Counted from the first letter of the stretch, positions 27,801-34,797 are shown. The stretch is 51,882 nucleotides of DNA from an uncultured Clostridia bacterium (GCA_947593585.1 CANQDP010000009.1:1-51882), one strand, 5' to 3'. Notes: generated from the sequence alone by a model not told the origin. Numbers and translations: made by a program.

Positions 27801-30041
27801 ATTGTCATTTTCTTCATTTTCCTTGATGTTGTGAATTATGGCATCTTTAAAGTCTTCTACTGACGGGCTAACAATTATGTGGGCTGTTATCGTCTTTTCA
27901 TAGCCGTTGCCATGTGTGATTGTGATTGTGTATTCGCCAACATCGGTTGAAGAATTGAAAAGCAGAAGAATTGAGTTGTTCACCGAATCATTTTTATTGT
28001 AATTAAACTCGCTTATTTCAGTGCTGCCTTGAGATGGGTCTAACTTTCCGTTGCCGTCAAGCAACAAATCAAACTGCTTAATTTTGAGCGGATTATCTTT
28101 GCCCCCGCTAACAGAAACTGAAAACTTTGTGGAAAGAATGTTGTTGCTCTTATCTCCAACCACCTCTCTTATGTAAATGACATAAGCACCCATGCCATTA
28201 TCGTTATCCACGCCATTGTTTCTATTTAATTCAATCGTTTGGCTAAAACTATCTTTGCCTACATTATCCACGCCGAGTTCGCCAACCTGATTGGCGTAGT
28301 CAATAATCTCCGCCACTCCGGCAGGTTTGTTGATGTGCCCATCAAAAATGTTTGTGTCCGCCACGCCTTGCTGATTTTCAAACACGAGCGACACTTCATC
28401 GCAACCGGCAATCCCTTCAAGATAAGGCAAATTGCCAGAATATTTTGTGGTTAAAGAAATTTCAAGCTGGCTAATTGGTGAGCTGGCTGAATAGTTTGGA
28501 TTTTCTTCATATTTGATGAAAACTTGGCTAGTGGAAAGAATTGTTTCGCTTATAAATCTCTCGTTTAAACTATCATAATAAAATTTGATTGGTTGATTTT
28601 GGCTATTGAAATAAAAATCGAGCAAATAAGCATTTTGGCGAGCATTTGCAACTTCGTCTAAATCTTGCAGCTGCTCAAAATTTTCGTCATAATAAACTTC
28701 ATTCACACCCAGATTGCCATTTTTTGTGTTTAAGATTGTTGGGCTTAACATAATTTGCATTTGTTGCAAATCTATGAATGCATCGTCTGGAATAAACTCA
28801 AATCTTGCACCTGCACGGCTGTTGGCATAAGTGTCATACAAATCAACTTTGCCCGACACATCTTTGCCCTGCATTTTTATGGAAATGCCTTCGGGTTTTG
28901 TTTCTCCCCTAACCTTAACGATTTTAGAAACGCTTTCAATTTCGCCCACACTGTTTTTAGGGTTTAAGCAGATTTCCACTGTGGCAGAATCCGTGCGCGA
29001 AAGTGCCTGAATATAGATGAGATTATTTTCAATGTGCGCATAAATATTTTCATCACTTGAAATCAACTCATATTGATAATAATTCAAATAGTTTTTGTTT
29101 ACATTATCAATTCTGCCGATTTCACCTGTGATTGGGTCGATATGCGAAAGCTCCACTGAGAAAGTGTCGTATCTATAATCTTTCACTGCGGTGTGGTCAT
29201 TTGAAATCAAGATGATTTCGCTGCCGTCATACACACCATTTGCATCGCTCGTGTGGTCGGCATCTGTGGTGATTACAACGCTATCATCGTTTAGCACCTT
29301 CTTAAAGACCAAATTCACCAGATTGTTTTGCTCAGGACTGGTTGGTTCATCGGCATATAGCACATCGTAGCCGTCCATGAAGCAAACAGGGTGAGCGAGC
29401 ACATTATAGCCATCTTCCAAATCGCTAGTGATTGTGAATTTGTCAAGCATGGAAACTCCACCAACAGTTTTATATGTGGCAGTTAGACCCGTGTCAAACG
29501 AAGTGGTGTCCAACACCAAGCCGACCTCATCTGTGCCGTCAATGTTCACCAACAAGGACGCATCCACACTCATCGTCCTACTTGCTTGATAAGGGATTGA
29601 AATTATGTAATTTTTTTTGTTTGCCGAAAGTGTGGTGGCTTTTTTGCCGATTGATAAATCTAATTCTATTTCTTTTTTTGATGAGAGGTGAATGACCTTA
29701 ACCTTGTCCGCCCCAATGTTGCTAACATTTTCAGCTGAGAGGGTGAAATAATATGTGTCGCCTGAGAAGCTTGCATTTGAAACTATTGCCTTGCCTTCCA
29801 CGCACCAAACGCTCACATTGCCGATGTCTGCAGTTTTTATTCCCGAAAACTTAACGCCAAGCCTAGCCTGTGCCTTTTCAGGATTGTTGGCATCAATAAC
29901 AAGCTCAACACTTGAAACCTGCTCGCCATCAACATTCACAAATTGCATATTCAAGTTTTTATATTTATTGCCACATGCGGAAAAATACACACTTGCGAGA
30001 AGTGTGAGCAAGACTAATGCAAAACAATAAAACCTTTTCAT
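18894..30041 (-). CDS. Giant surface lipoprotein with GLUG-repeat blocks
   Basis: A 3715-residue exported protein. The N-terminus is a lipoprotein signal: basic MKRF, a hydrophobic core (CFALVLLTLLASV) and a lipobox ending SAC, with Cys23 the likely lipidated residue. The body is beta-rich, with many Ig-like or Big_2-like stretches (for example about 1760-1820). Three blocks of GLUG-type repeats (GG-L/I-V-G-x-N followed by I-x-N-C-Y/S) lie near residues 1210-1580, 2660-2880 and 3085-3370. No LPxTG or membrane anchor occurs at the C-terminus (ends FNLIN). GLUG repeats form beta-helical stalks in adhesins and IgA-binding proteins. ATG 30039-30041 is preceded by AGGGGAA and a perfect consensus promoter. 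Role in adhesion is inferred; the gene is complete and uninterrupted. Confidence 0.92.
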   Translation of the reverse strand: MKRFYCFALVLLTLLASVYFSACGNKYKNLNMQFVNVDGEQVSSVELVIDANNPEKAQARLGVKFSGIKTADIGNVSVWCVEGKAIVSNASFSGDTYYFTLSAENVSNIGADKVKVIHLSSKKEIELDLSIGKKATTLSANKKNYIISIPYQASRTMSVDASLLVNIDGTDEVGLVLDTTSFDTGLTATYKTVGGVSMLDKFTITSDLEDGYNVLAHPVCFMDGYDVLYADEPTSPEQNNLVNLVFKKVLNDDSVVITTDADHTSDANGVYDGSEIILISNDHTAVKDYRYDTFSVELSHIDPITGEIGRIDNVNKNYLNYYQYELISSDENIYAHIENNLIYIQALSRTDSATVEICLNPKNSVGEIESVSKIVKVRGETKPEGISIKMQGKDVSGKVDLYDTYANSRAGARFEFIPDDAFIDLQQMQIMLSPTILNTKNGNLGVNEVYYDENFEQLQDLDEVANARQNAYLLDFYFNSQNQPIKFYYDSLNERFISETILSTSQVFIKYEENPNYSASSPISQLEISLTTKYSGNLPYLEGIAGCDEVSLVFENQQGVADTNIFDGHINKPAGVAEIIDYANQVGELGVDNVGKDSFSQTIELNRNNGVDNDNGMGAYVIYIREVVGDKSNNILSTKFSVSVSGGKDNPLKIKQFDLLLDGNGKLDPSQGSTEISEFNYNKNDSVNNSILLLFNSSTDVGEYTITITHGNGYEKTITAHIIVSPSVEDFKDAIIHNIKENEENDNSAYNYINRRADGSYKYDVEADFIVATNVGVSGRNVEFAISLNDNILNSGVVVPNSYACSAKANGDRFIQISPRRNDPTLFDLVFKEGSKVDGVDYVVEVEFKVSIFTYAYLAKQEDVTQDLTCSFTFFIYEPVENEDIELSPSTSAITRYPYEYLGAYYKDYANLDLSLTIDDNLKQYLHIPTFNAVGVNGFETYSVLGEQGKNVLWLSSQPVASGDDLEQEDYSLVTNIHGVGLVNQRVEIYGFVRQYSRTIFKGFVVIIERPIVSDRVEISTNLDVNQAGQYLYLNLKDKEVKKIDASSYSETGNQTFGNDVVMVAVDGGGNTIATSALEIDNDSSEIIVNGMVNGARLLVFAKDALYQTITSGQQIYPDEFLLDGHKGAYQEFNLLLSDGSEKNPFIVKNADDFWAMRTDENSRGVYYSLLANINLNTANEQKSPLPNLYANFSSYEMEGETYVYSIYGITLNNSFRNLIGGVYGSISNINFEYTAAYSGAVEGNLGLIAENRGTLTNVSLNISGNAQLQSGSVFFGGLVGANYGVVSYTTASIVGVSGSIEVSGEAEVHFGSVAGVNTGTLYYQTDATHRINLTYARIKPVNYAINVLSVVINDMGAMASIDILASGLTNEMSSVGGVVGLNQMGGSIKNAFVTGSIRGNNRVGGIIGQNATNKLIATVTTTTSSFTSNPISKIDFGSEDGFAFSNLKTNASISGNDYVGGIVGYDEGGSYIDCKIQFVAGQENSISGHDYVGGIAGYSRFGVFNYCSVMSYKWDYSNLTTTFDKATKADISGNNYVAGAIGYAVGFAEDTQYHNDGTYNTSDADGVTIISSCSVNALLAASGSSCWGVCYSENYAIIFNAYFVGKITNSILEDKSFDFAVSNDSSIHYYVYSVNVFNSSLQISKFGAVPNEGDAANEFDITSVQYAEFWAKDDTLNGGYIYLTHNNEPIFELAPSSLVASAKTQLTNENGALIPNLLHLEIRKFNLDATTPNYQLIRSALNEKFNRYRIEDCLNIEADIEGARISIEVIEGTDVISIYGDGYINVLDIGQAKIVLYPVLNPMIRCEIIVDVSAPIGNFVISTSNQERDSIASTTQNIAKGKGKQYVSVSSGSEHYLISGSDEQVEYEYETDKRIYLDVQVEYLGEQIEGFDLNNYISISENRLVGGKTSLNPSQPFSIQVIEQLDGELAITIQPYLQIEFTSTVEDAATHTQREETHTAKIDYEDTISFKLKTYRGPSQINLTYEEVNLYPTNSTIVSALITTDLPLTDEELAVENIISAISVADENNATPVQNVADYVEFVQASHELVGGVQEVKYRVKFSNELHIEEPKTLTIIFSLEGAGSKSVTFNLFPQLIHSLKIENYTFNEDGQRELNNILRPDRRGLMIISVYPDNGYYKYLNILDPVSGEEVLFTQLTGLGGTTMPRLDVESATGEGKGIRLEKIAKAGGGYEDKIYVSTTIDQRYTSRIHQITVVAYDDFGQRIASAVFDLDIKMKPQVTMDYVDPNGVHLNNSDNVASPIYLANNVPASLDVTVRNADTEPSISGEFVDVNGVKDSSLTFEEYFDIVNIVGSRYELQWKKGLSDDLLGKRIKLTAETSLTLNNGTVETAETSLIFRIARFVIHNISVNSSRVNFAPNQYETTRILYGDYAVPMDLIFYLSPTDISYYDNYNYWTNSYLYNPDLGSSVSVSEELIAINSILRALNTQEALSYEYVQLLKNGEPLTDTNVGSISFIEGQGLSIIVNSNDDGDLALKLNVSLALDESNYCWEVNQYSGTQHFNYSYRISFDNSTSFLEPKVIKNEDDFMNMSNSGTINYILGNDLVFEEYTPIDVNVASFDGNGRKIIIKSFAGFNDTDIRAGLFEHIYPNMLVSNLEVIYLMDGTDRRLGFINGSEPITGTEYFDLCTNSNITYSTAYFGGLAAVNEGIVTNCTVSGGVAIRATAFENSTQIANFNIGGLVCVNSGYITNSISRLAIAGFANIGGLVYQNNAKIASCAFDASEEFSLEEADARKVDYHRYNSDDESIYINKTGYILAHNRFVPAIESNITANVGGFAVENSGSTTINNRTVEAEISMSYVKAGTTNSQSNIFARNSILAGFVRTNSSKINDCYVIFDGAGSATFSGFVSDNAGGTISTCYTNINSGDWHVGEYPMFTQKGSTAGTISNSIEIINLTISEDFYNLQYKTPGVSHINTLNSFYQDSYQGFMFGDNANGVWQILPNSTPTLVSTQVEVKYNGALTSGQKNRYVGLRMVEVQEDEELGTEKTILYDNGYGLKNNPIIIYDLRTWNYYFKNDTNRFFRLVADFNFEDVGVSPETSTRSFSGNIQGNDMTVDNLMIFSSNNLEAIGLFRDLKSSGDATIPNVVANLRIKASSILASNTQAVGMLAGIVDGFRVYHIELDSNGSVILGRNAVGGLAGLIRGSFDLDGVVANVSVNSESKLVSNSYSIYMSTNNGKESNLKDVYYAGAVAGILDGVSNSNFNINAVRNVNSGYIEAKNLTANGDITVIGKTVGSLVGLVGERVKLVNSHASLTSGSMQGGQISGGLVGENRGVIENCSFEASQDVFGRSKYVSGGLVGLNLGGLIKDSRASATIVMAMDGTTVGGLVGRSVNGYVINSSFSGELKGYFTGGLIGAAIDKTVFTSSTAGAGSINSECRDDKVIPSEDLRYLVNDREIKFIENSTITLSTLTYMVDNLKDFYTFTEGRPNLNLATESKAVLGIAVGTVQTNDFTHQFATNEYISKYGYDDENRVMVFNGDFDIDTVGMVDNASLGGAVYDTPFANIINSVGGISGTNIMYVVGAKITAFNTWSRTYSDEMVIITSDSVNELKLCAYKADEKKELTPLTSIDERDKYKIHIYSSNGTDYNILTNDVLEFEPDITPYYAIVFDIGYMQDVGSIDDEQFKITSGPEGQLTSKNAHTLVALFALAIASQVEGVEEETVTYSYSAITKISLNFNFNDLAEIAYTFNLIN

Positions 30042-30107
30042 CTTTTCCCCTAAAATTAATTTAACCCAAATGCCGATATTTATTTTAAAATTAAATTAAT
30101 TAATTTA

Positions 30108-30136
30108 ATTATAGGAAAATTGTAAATAATTGTCAA
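30108..30136 (-). promoter_or_regulatory. Promoter of the giant lipoprotein
   Basis: Minus strand TTGACA (30131-30136), 17 nt, TATAAT (30108-30113): a perfect consensus. The leader is about 60 nt and AT-rich. Confidence 0.85.
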
Positions 30137-30224
30137 ATAAATCAAAAAATAAAAATAATTAAAATTAAATAAAAAATCATAAATGCAAAAATTATGGAAT
30201 ATTTTAATTTATAGAGGAAAAATC

Positions 30225-30494
30225 ATGGAAAATAAACAAAATAATGAGCAAATTATCGAATTAATCAACAAACAAAGGCTCACGGTTGGTGGCACAGATA
30301 AGGTGATTAGCCTAAAGCCCGACCTTATTCAATTAAACACAATTCTTGGCGGAGTGATTATAACGGGCGACAGATTGGAATTAATTAAGCTTGATGACCA
30401 AACAAAAAAAGCGGAAATTTCTGGCGAAATTAATTCATTAAAATTTGTTGAAGGCAAATCCAAACAATCATTTTTTAGGAAAATATTCAAATGA
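30225..30494 (+). CDS. yabP: YabP/YqfC family sporulation protein
   Basis: An 89-residue protein matching YabP: LTVGGTDKVISL, then LNTILGGVIITGDRLELIKLD and GEINSLKF, the beta-rich core of the YabP/YqfC family involved in spore coat and cortex assembly. ATG 30225 is used because GAGG lies 7 nt upstream; an earlier in-frame ATG at 30183 has none. It overlaps yabQ by the ATGA quartet. The order yabP-yabQ-divIC matches Bacillus subtilis, which strongly supports the call. Confidence 0.88.
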   Translation: MENKQNNEQIIELINKQRLTVGGTDKVISLKPDLIQLNTILGGVIITGDRLELIKLDDQTKKAEISGEINSLKFVEGKSKQSFFRKIFK

Positions 30495-30850
30495 TTTTTA
30501 GCACATTAAATCAATTAAATTGTTTTTTATTGTTTATATTTTTTGGATTATTTTTTGGATTATTTTATAATCTTGCCGGCATTTTATTTTTAAAAAAATA
30601 TCAAAAAATTTTTCAAAAAATCATTTTTGATGGCATTTTTTTCAGTTTTTTCTCAATTTTTTATGTATTTTTAATTAATTTTTATAATTTTGGGATTTTT
30701 TCCATAACATTAATTTTGGGATATCTAATTGGGTTTTTATGGATAAAAAATCTTAGCAAAAATTTAGTTGTGTTTTTGCAAGAAAAATGGTATACTTTCC
30801 TTATCAAGAGGAAACACAATGGAAGAAGAAAGAAAAACAAAGCGAGTTAA
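30491..30850 (+). CDS. yabQ: YabQ-like spore cortex membrane protein
   Basis: A 119-residue, very hydrophobic protein with about four membrane helices (starting around residues 10, 45, 65 and 80) and a basic tail. Sequence similarity to YabQ is weak by eye because of the Phe/Leu/Ile bias, but it sits exactly between yabP (ATGA overlap) and a DivIC-like gene (32-nt overlap), as in Bacillus. YabQ is a forespore-membrane protein needed for cortex formation. The call rests mainly on topology and gene order. Confidence 0.75.
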   Translation: MIFSTLNQLNCFLLFIFFGLFFGLFYNLAGILFLKKYQKIFQKIIFDGIFFSFFSIFYVFLINFYNFGIFSITLILGYLIGFLWIKNLSKNLVVFLQEKWYTFLIKRKHNGRRKKNKAS

Positions 30851-31052
30851 TTTGTTCATCATCGTTGCAATCTTAGCTGTTGCTCTGCTCTTTTTCGTGT
30901 CGATTGTTGAAATCGTTGTTATCAATTCTAAAAACAAACAAATTCGTGAGCAACAATCACAGATTGAGGACCTTAATCATTCGCTAGAATATTTTGAAAA
31001 CCAGCCAAAGAATAATGACGATAAATATGATATCGTGGGCGGTGAAGAATGA
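30819..31052 (+). CDS. divIC: DivIC/FtsB-like septum protein
   Basis: A 77-residue bitopic membrane protein: short basic cytoplasmic N-terminus (MEEERKTKR), one membrane helix (LFIIVAILAVALLFFVSIV) and an extracytoplasmic coiled coil (KNKQIREQQSQIEDLNHSLE). This is the DivIC/FtsL/FtsB layout; these proteins stabilise the FtsQLB complex at the division septum. ATG 30819 has AGAGG 7-8 nt upstream; its start lies inside yabQ. The C-terminus is shorter than in Bacillus. It overlaps the next gene by ATGA. Confidence 0.82.
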   Translation: MEEERKTKRVNLFIIVAILAVALLFFVSIVEIVVINSKNKQIREQQSQIEDLNHSLEYFENQPKNNDDKYDIVGGEE

Positions 31053-31606
31053 TAATTTCTATAACCGGCAAACCTTGCAGCGGCAAAAGCACGGTGGCTC
31101 TTAAATTTGCAGAGAAGCACGGATTTGAGCTCTTGTCTATGGGAGATGTGTTTAGAAAATATTCGTTAGAGCTCGGAGTTGAATCCATCGCCAAATTTAA
31201 TGAGGACGAACGCATAAAACAAGTTGACGCAAAAGTGGACGGCTACATTGCAGAAGTTGGCAAAAAACGAGCAGACGAAGATATTGTGATTGTGTCGCGC
31301 ACGGCGTGGTTCTTAATCCCCCGCTCATTCAAAGTGTTTTTAGACATTGAAATTAATGAGGCGGTAAATCGACTCATAGCGGCAAATCGAAGCAGTGAAA
31401 AAGTGCAAAACAAACGCGAGGCAAAAAAGGCTCTGACCGATAGGTGGAATAGTGAAAATAAGCGTTATCAACTGCTCTATGGGCATGACAACACAAATTT
31501 AAACAACTATGATTTAGTTATTTCCACAGAAGGCAAAACTGTTGATGAGATTGTGGACACAATATTCAAAAACTATAAAAAATTTATTAAAAGCAGCAAA
31601 AAATAA
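31049..31606 (+). CDS. Cytidylate kinase-like P-loop nucleotide kinase
   Basis: A 185-residue cytoplasmic kinase. The Walker A motif is GKPCSGKST (residues 7-15) in the MIISITGKPCSGKST context; a DVFRKYSLELG segment resembles the NMP-binding region and RTAWFLIP the substrate lid. It resembles the short archaeal-type cytidylate kinases and AAA_18-type kinases more than bacterial Cmk. CMP/dCMP phosphorylation is the best guess; another NMP or shikimate-like substrate is possible. It is the last gene of the yabP-yabQ-divIC operon (4-nt overlap). Confidence 0.8.
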   Translation: MIISITGKPCSGKSTVALKFAEKHGFELLSMGDVFRKYSLELGVESIAKFNEDERIKQVDAKVDGYIAEVGKKRADEDIVIVSRTAWFLIPRSFKVFLDIEINEAVNRLIAANRSSEKVQNKREAKKALTDRWNSENKRYQLLYGHDNTNLNNYDLVISTEGKTVDEIVDTIFKNYKKFIKSSKK

Positions 31607-31627
31607 TCATATTTTGCTGTTTTTTTT
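31594..31627 (+). terminator. Terminator of the yabP operon
   Basis: CAGCAAAA (31594-31601) pairs with TTTTGCTG (31612-31619), followed by eight T. It abuts the stop of the convergent acetyltransferase gene. Confidence 0.88.
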
Positions 31628-32271
31628 CAATCAATATATGGGTTTTCAAAATTTTGTTTGTTGATTTGCCTAGCACGGGCAATTGCAAATTCTCGTTCTT
31701 TGACATCTTGTGTGATTGTGCTGCCAGCCGCAATATAGGCATTATCCCCCACTTTAACGGGTGCAATTAAATTTACATTTGAGCCAATGAAAGCATTGTT
31801 TCCAACCTCACATTTTTGCTTGGTTTTGCCATTATAGTTGCAAAACACCACTCCACAACCAATATTGCAATTATTGCCCAACTCAGCATCTCCCACATAT
31901 GTTAGGTGCGCCATTTTACAATCCCTTCCCGTGGAACTATTTTTTATTTCCACGAAATTGCCCACACGGTTATTTTCACCAATTAAACTATTCATGCGAA
32001 TGTGAGCGTAGGGTCCGATTTGCGACCCATCACCGATGGTAGAATCTTCAATTTGGCTGGACAGCACAACACACCTCTCGCCAATTATTGAATTAGATAT
32101 GATTGTGAAACTGCCAACCCGCGCCCCACTTTTTATTCTGCTTTTGCCTTTGATTACAACATCATGCTCTAAAATCGCTCCGTCCTCAATCATGGCTTCG
32201 TCCTCAACACAAATTCTTGATGCAAGCAATTCTTGTTTTGCAAGGTTTCCATTAAAAATTATTTCATTCAT
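31627..32271 (-). CDS. Stand-alone GlmU-type acetyltransferase domain (left-handed beta helix)
   Basis: A 214-residue protein aligned in pattern with the C-terminal half of GlmU: hexapeptide repeats, IGPYAHIRMNS, VGNFVEIKNS, HLTYVGDAELG, CNYNGKTKQK, FIGSNVNLIAPVKVG and IARARQINKQ. The catalytic His (MAHLTYVGD) and the Asn/Lys of NYNGKTK are present. In normal GlmU this domain acetylates glucosamine-1-phosphate and is fused to an N-terminal uridylyltransferase (about 230 residues with GxGTRM); that half is absent here and the gene has its own start with no remnant upstream. UDP-GlcNAc synthesis would then need a separate uridylyltransferase. The upstream region is shared with a divergent CPBP gene; no clear ribosome binding site precedes the ATG. 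Confidence 0.88.
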   Translation of the reverse strand: MNEIIFNGNLAKQELLASRICVEDEAMIEDGAILEHDVVIKGKSRIKSGARVGSFTIISNSIIGERCVVLSSQIEDSTIGDGSQIGPYAHIRMNSLIGENNRVGNFVEIKNSSTGRDCKMAHLTYVGDAELGNNCNIGCGVVFCNYNGKTKQKCEVGNNAFIGSNVNLIAPVKVGDNAYIAAGSTITQDVKEREFAIARARQINKQNFENPYID

Positions 32272-32312
32272 ATAGATATATATGAAAACAATTCAAACTT
32301 TTGCAATTCACT

Positions 32313-32340
32313 TTGATTTTTTTTAAAATTTTAGTATAAT
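32313..32340 (+). promoter_or_regulatory. Promoter abutting the first CPBP gene
   Basis: TTGATT (32313-32318), 16 nt, TATAAT (32335-32340). The ATG at 32348 is 7 nt further on, so a leaderless transcript is predicted; an ATG at 32339 overlaps the -10 and cannot be the start. Confidence 0.65.
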
Positions 32341-32347
32341 GTTTGAT

Positions 32348-33247
32348 ATGGAAAAACGGGCAATTTCAGTTAAGGATAGTGCACTTGCATTTGGCGTTGG
32401 TTTCGCCGTTGTGCAACTCGCCGTTTTAATATTCACTCTTTTGGGGCTAACCATAGGCTCGTTTTTCAACATTTCTTTGCAAGAAGTGGAGAGTTTTCTT
32501 TCTTCAAACGCAATCGGTTATTTGCTCACCACCATTGTGCTAGATAGTGCGCTTTTAGGGGTGTTTTTGTTCTTTAAATCAAAAAGAGAATTCAGCGTTT
32601 TCAAAAAGGCTAAGGTGTCAAAAATTTTCATTTATATTTTGATTGGTGTGCTATCATTCTTCTGCCTATATCCTATCTCCGCCTGCATAAATTCACTGTT
32701 TGAAGCGTGGCAGTTGCCAATTGTGGATTTGCCATACAATCTTAGCACAAAAAATTATTTGATTTCCTTGATTAGCCTCGTGATTTTGCCTGCGATATGT
32801 GAAGAATTGGTTTATCGCGGAGTGATTTTCAAGGGATTAAAAAAGCACGGCAAAGCATTTTCAATTATCCTAACTGCCATAATGTTTGCAATCTTTCATT
32901 TCTCATATCAGCAATTAATCTATCCGCTTTTGTTTGGCTTATTGCTCAGCCTTGTGATGTGGTTTGAGGATAATATTATTTACACAATGATTTTGCACGC
33001 CACAAACAATTTTCTCTCCATCACAAGAAGTTATTTCAACATAAATCTTGTGTTTAATCATTGGTCGTATATAGTGCTTGCAATTTTGCTTTTAATTGCC
33101 TTTTTATGCGTGGTGATAGTGCTTACAGTTAAAAATCAACCCAAAAAGGGAAAGATTGATAATATTAGCAAAAATTATCTATTAATTTCGTTTGGAGCAA
33201 TGATATTTTTATGGTTTGTTGTTAATATATATAATATTATCGGGTAG
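32348..33247 (+). CDS. CPBP family intramembrane metalloprotease 1
   Basis: A 299-residue membrane protein with about eight helices. CPBP (Abi, Rce1-like) motifs: ICEELVYRGVIFKGL (EExxxR), MFAIFHFSY (FxxxH) and LHATNNF (HxxxN/D). The family is related to CAAX prenyl proteases; bacterial members are linked to bacteriocin self-immunity, protein maturation or signalling. It is followed 5 nt later by a second CPBP gene and then rlmH. The start was set at 32348, not 32339, because of the promoter position. Confidence 0.88.
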   Translation: MEKRAISVKDSALAFGVGFAVVQLAVLIFTLLGLTIGSFFNISLQEVESFLSSNAIGYLLTTIVLDSALLGVFLFFKSKREFSVFKKAKVSKIFIYILIGVLSFFCLYPISACINSLFEAWQLPIVDLPYNLSTKNYLISLISLVILPAICEELVYRGVIFKGLKKHGKAFSIILTAIMFAIFHFSYQQLIYPLLFGLLLSLVMWFEDNIIYTMILHATNNFLSITRSYFNINLVFNHWSYIVLAILLLIAFLCVVIVLTVKNQPKKGKIDNISKNYLLISFGAMIFLWFVVNIYNIIG

Positions 33248-33252
33248 GGCGA

Positions 33253-34290
33253 GTGAAAAACAAAAATTTCTTGAAAATTAATTTCATCTATTTTGTGGCA
33301 ATGATTTGCGTTGTCCTTGTTTTTATCCTTGGCTATTTCGGCCTTTTAAAAAGCGACATTCTCTCTTCATTCTTAATTCAAATTGTTGTGATGCTGGCAA
33401 TTCCGCTCTTGCTCTATAATCTTTTAATTGGCAAAAAATTTAAGGCCACGCTCAATGAAACGGGCGTGAAAAAAGTGTCTGGCAAAATCATTTTAATTGC
33501 CATTGGCTTAGGCTTTGTTTTATACTTTTTAAACTCTTTTGTTGCGGACGCCTTTTCAAGCCTGCTCGCCTTGTTGGGATATGAAAACTTATCTAGTGCA
33601 GTCAGCGTGAAATTGACGTATGGGCTTCTATTTAAAGAGTTTGTGTTGTCCGCCATTTTGCCCGGTATATGCGAAGAATTTCTTCATCGGGGCATTATGC
33701 TCATGGCTAATAAAAACTATTCAAGCCCGCGCTTTGCGCTCATCTGCTCATCAATTTTATTTGGGCTTATGCACCTAAACATCGGTCAATTCTTTTACGC
33801 CGCAATTCTGGGTCTATTAATGGGCATCGTTGCGATGGTGGCAGACAGCATAATTCCAACCATGATTATCCATTTTATGAATAATTTCCTATCTAGTTAT
33901 TTCTACTACGGAAAATTTTTAAATTGGCCTTTTGCTCGCTTTTTAGATGCACTATATGTAACATTAATGAACAACATTTTTATGTTTGTTTTCATCAGTC
34001 TGCTTGGAGTGAGCCTGCTTCTGTTGCTCTATGCCCGCTTGGTGAAAGCACTGCATAACGAACGCCGAAAGCAAGAAATAAAAAAAGTTATTGCCGCACT
34101 TGAAAAAGAGGATATTCCACTTGAAGAAGTCCAATTAAGGATTAATCAAGCCAATCAAATTTTAAACGAAAAAAATATGTTTAACAAAACAGCAAAAAAA
34201 TCATCATTCTTTGAAAAAGTTTTCTTAATATCGGCATTCTTTTTAGGTGGATTAATCACAATTTCCACATTCGTTTGGGGGATAATCTAA
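33253..34290 (+). CDS. CPBP family intramembrane metalloprotease 2
   Basis: A 345-residue membrane protein with the same CPBP signature: ICEEFLHRGIML, LFGLMHLNIGQ and IHFMNNFLSSY. It has a GTG start (33253) 5 nt after CPBP1 with only a weak GGGCGA in front. After the core it has a cytoplasmic helix rich in Lys/Glu (about 260-310) and a last membrane helix, absent from CPBP1. The pair is probably a divergent duplication; sequences differ widely outside the motifs. Its TAA overlaps the rlmH ATG by one base. No bacteriocin peptide gene is seen nearby. Confidence 0.87.
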   Translation: MKNKNFLKINFIYFVAMICVVLVFILGYFGLLKSDILSSFLIQIVVMLAIPLLLYNLLIGKKFKATLNETGVKKVSGKIILIAIGLGFVLYFLNSFVADAFSSLLALLGYENLSSAVSVKLTYGLLFKEFVLSAILPGICEEFLHRGIMLMANKNYSSPRFALICSSILFGLMHLNIGQFFYAAILGLLMGIVAMVADSIIPTMIIHFMNNFLSSYFYYGKFLNWPFARFLDALYVTLMNNIFMFVFISLLGVSLLLLLYARLVKALHNERRKQEIKKVIAALEKEDIPLEEVQLRINQANQILNEKNMFNKTAKKSSFFEKVFLISAFFLGGLITISTFVWGII

Positions 34291-34760
34291 TGATAAAAAT
34301 AAATTTAATTTGCCTTGGTGAAATTAAAGAAGCATTTTATAGGGAAGCGATAAATGAATATCTAAAAAGGCTTTCTAGATTTGCTTCTATTAAGATAATT
34401 GAATTGAAAGAAAATGTGTCGCGCACAAATGCGGAAAACGATGTTTTAAGTGCACTTAAAAAGGACGCAGTTGAAATAAAAAAACATCTTGCTGGGCACA
34501 CGATTTGCCTAGACATTGAAGGCAAGGCATATTCAAGCAAAGAGCTTGCAAACCACATTAAAAATCTAGCACTAACGAATAGTGAAATTTCGTTCGTGAT
34601 TGGAGCGTCAAACGGACTAAGCGATGAAGTTAAAGCCGAGTGCAAAGAAAAAATTTCCTTTTCAAAAATGACTTTTCCACACCAACTTATGCGCGTGATT
34701 TTCTTAGAGCAACTTTATCGAGCGTTCACTATTTTAAACAACATCCCTTATCATAAATAG
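34290..34760 (+). CDS. rlmH: 23S rRNA pseudouridine-1915 N3-methyltransferase RlmH
   Basis: A 156-residue SPOUT-class methyltransferase that modifies pseudouridine 1915 of 23S rRNA. Characteristic segments: INLICLGEIKEAF, CLDIEGKAYSS, FVIGASNGLSDEV (SAM knot) and FPHQLMRVIFLEQLYRA near the C-terminus. ATG 34290 overlaps the upstream TAA (TAATG) with GGGG about 9 nt before it. It is cotranscribed with the CPBP pair, a link of no obvious functional meaning. Confidence 0.96.
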   Translation: MIKINLICLGEIKEAFYREAINEYLKRLSRFASIKIIELKENVSRTNAENDVLSALKKDAVEIKKHLAGHTICLDIEGKAYSSKELANHIKNLALTNSEISFVIGASNGLSDEVKAECKEKISFSKMTFPHQLMRVIFLEQLYRAFTILNNIPYHK

Positions 34761-34764
34761 AGTT

Positions 34765-34797
34765 AAAAATTTTGGCATTGTGCCGAAATTTTTTATT
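34765..34797 (+). terminator. Terminator after rlmH
   Basis: AAATTTTGGCA and TGCCGAAATTT form a stem with one G-T pair and a 3-nt loop, then a T-run. Confidence 0.75.

Noticed and set aside
32339..32347. ATG at 32339 as start of CPBP1
   Set aside because: It overlaps the TATAAT -10 box; transcription would begin after it.
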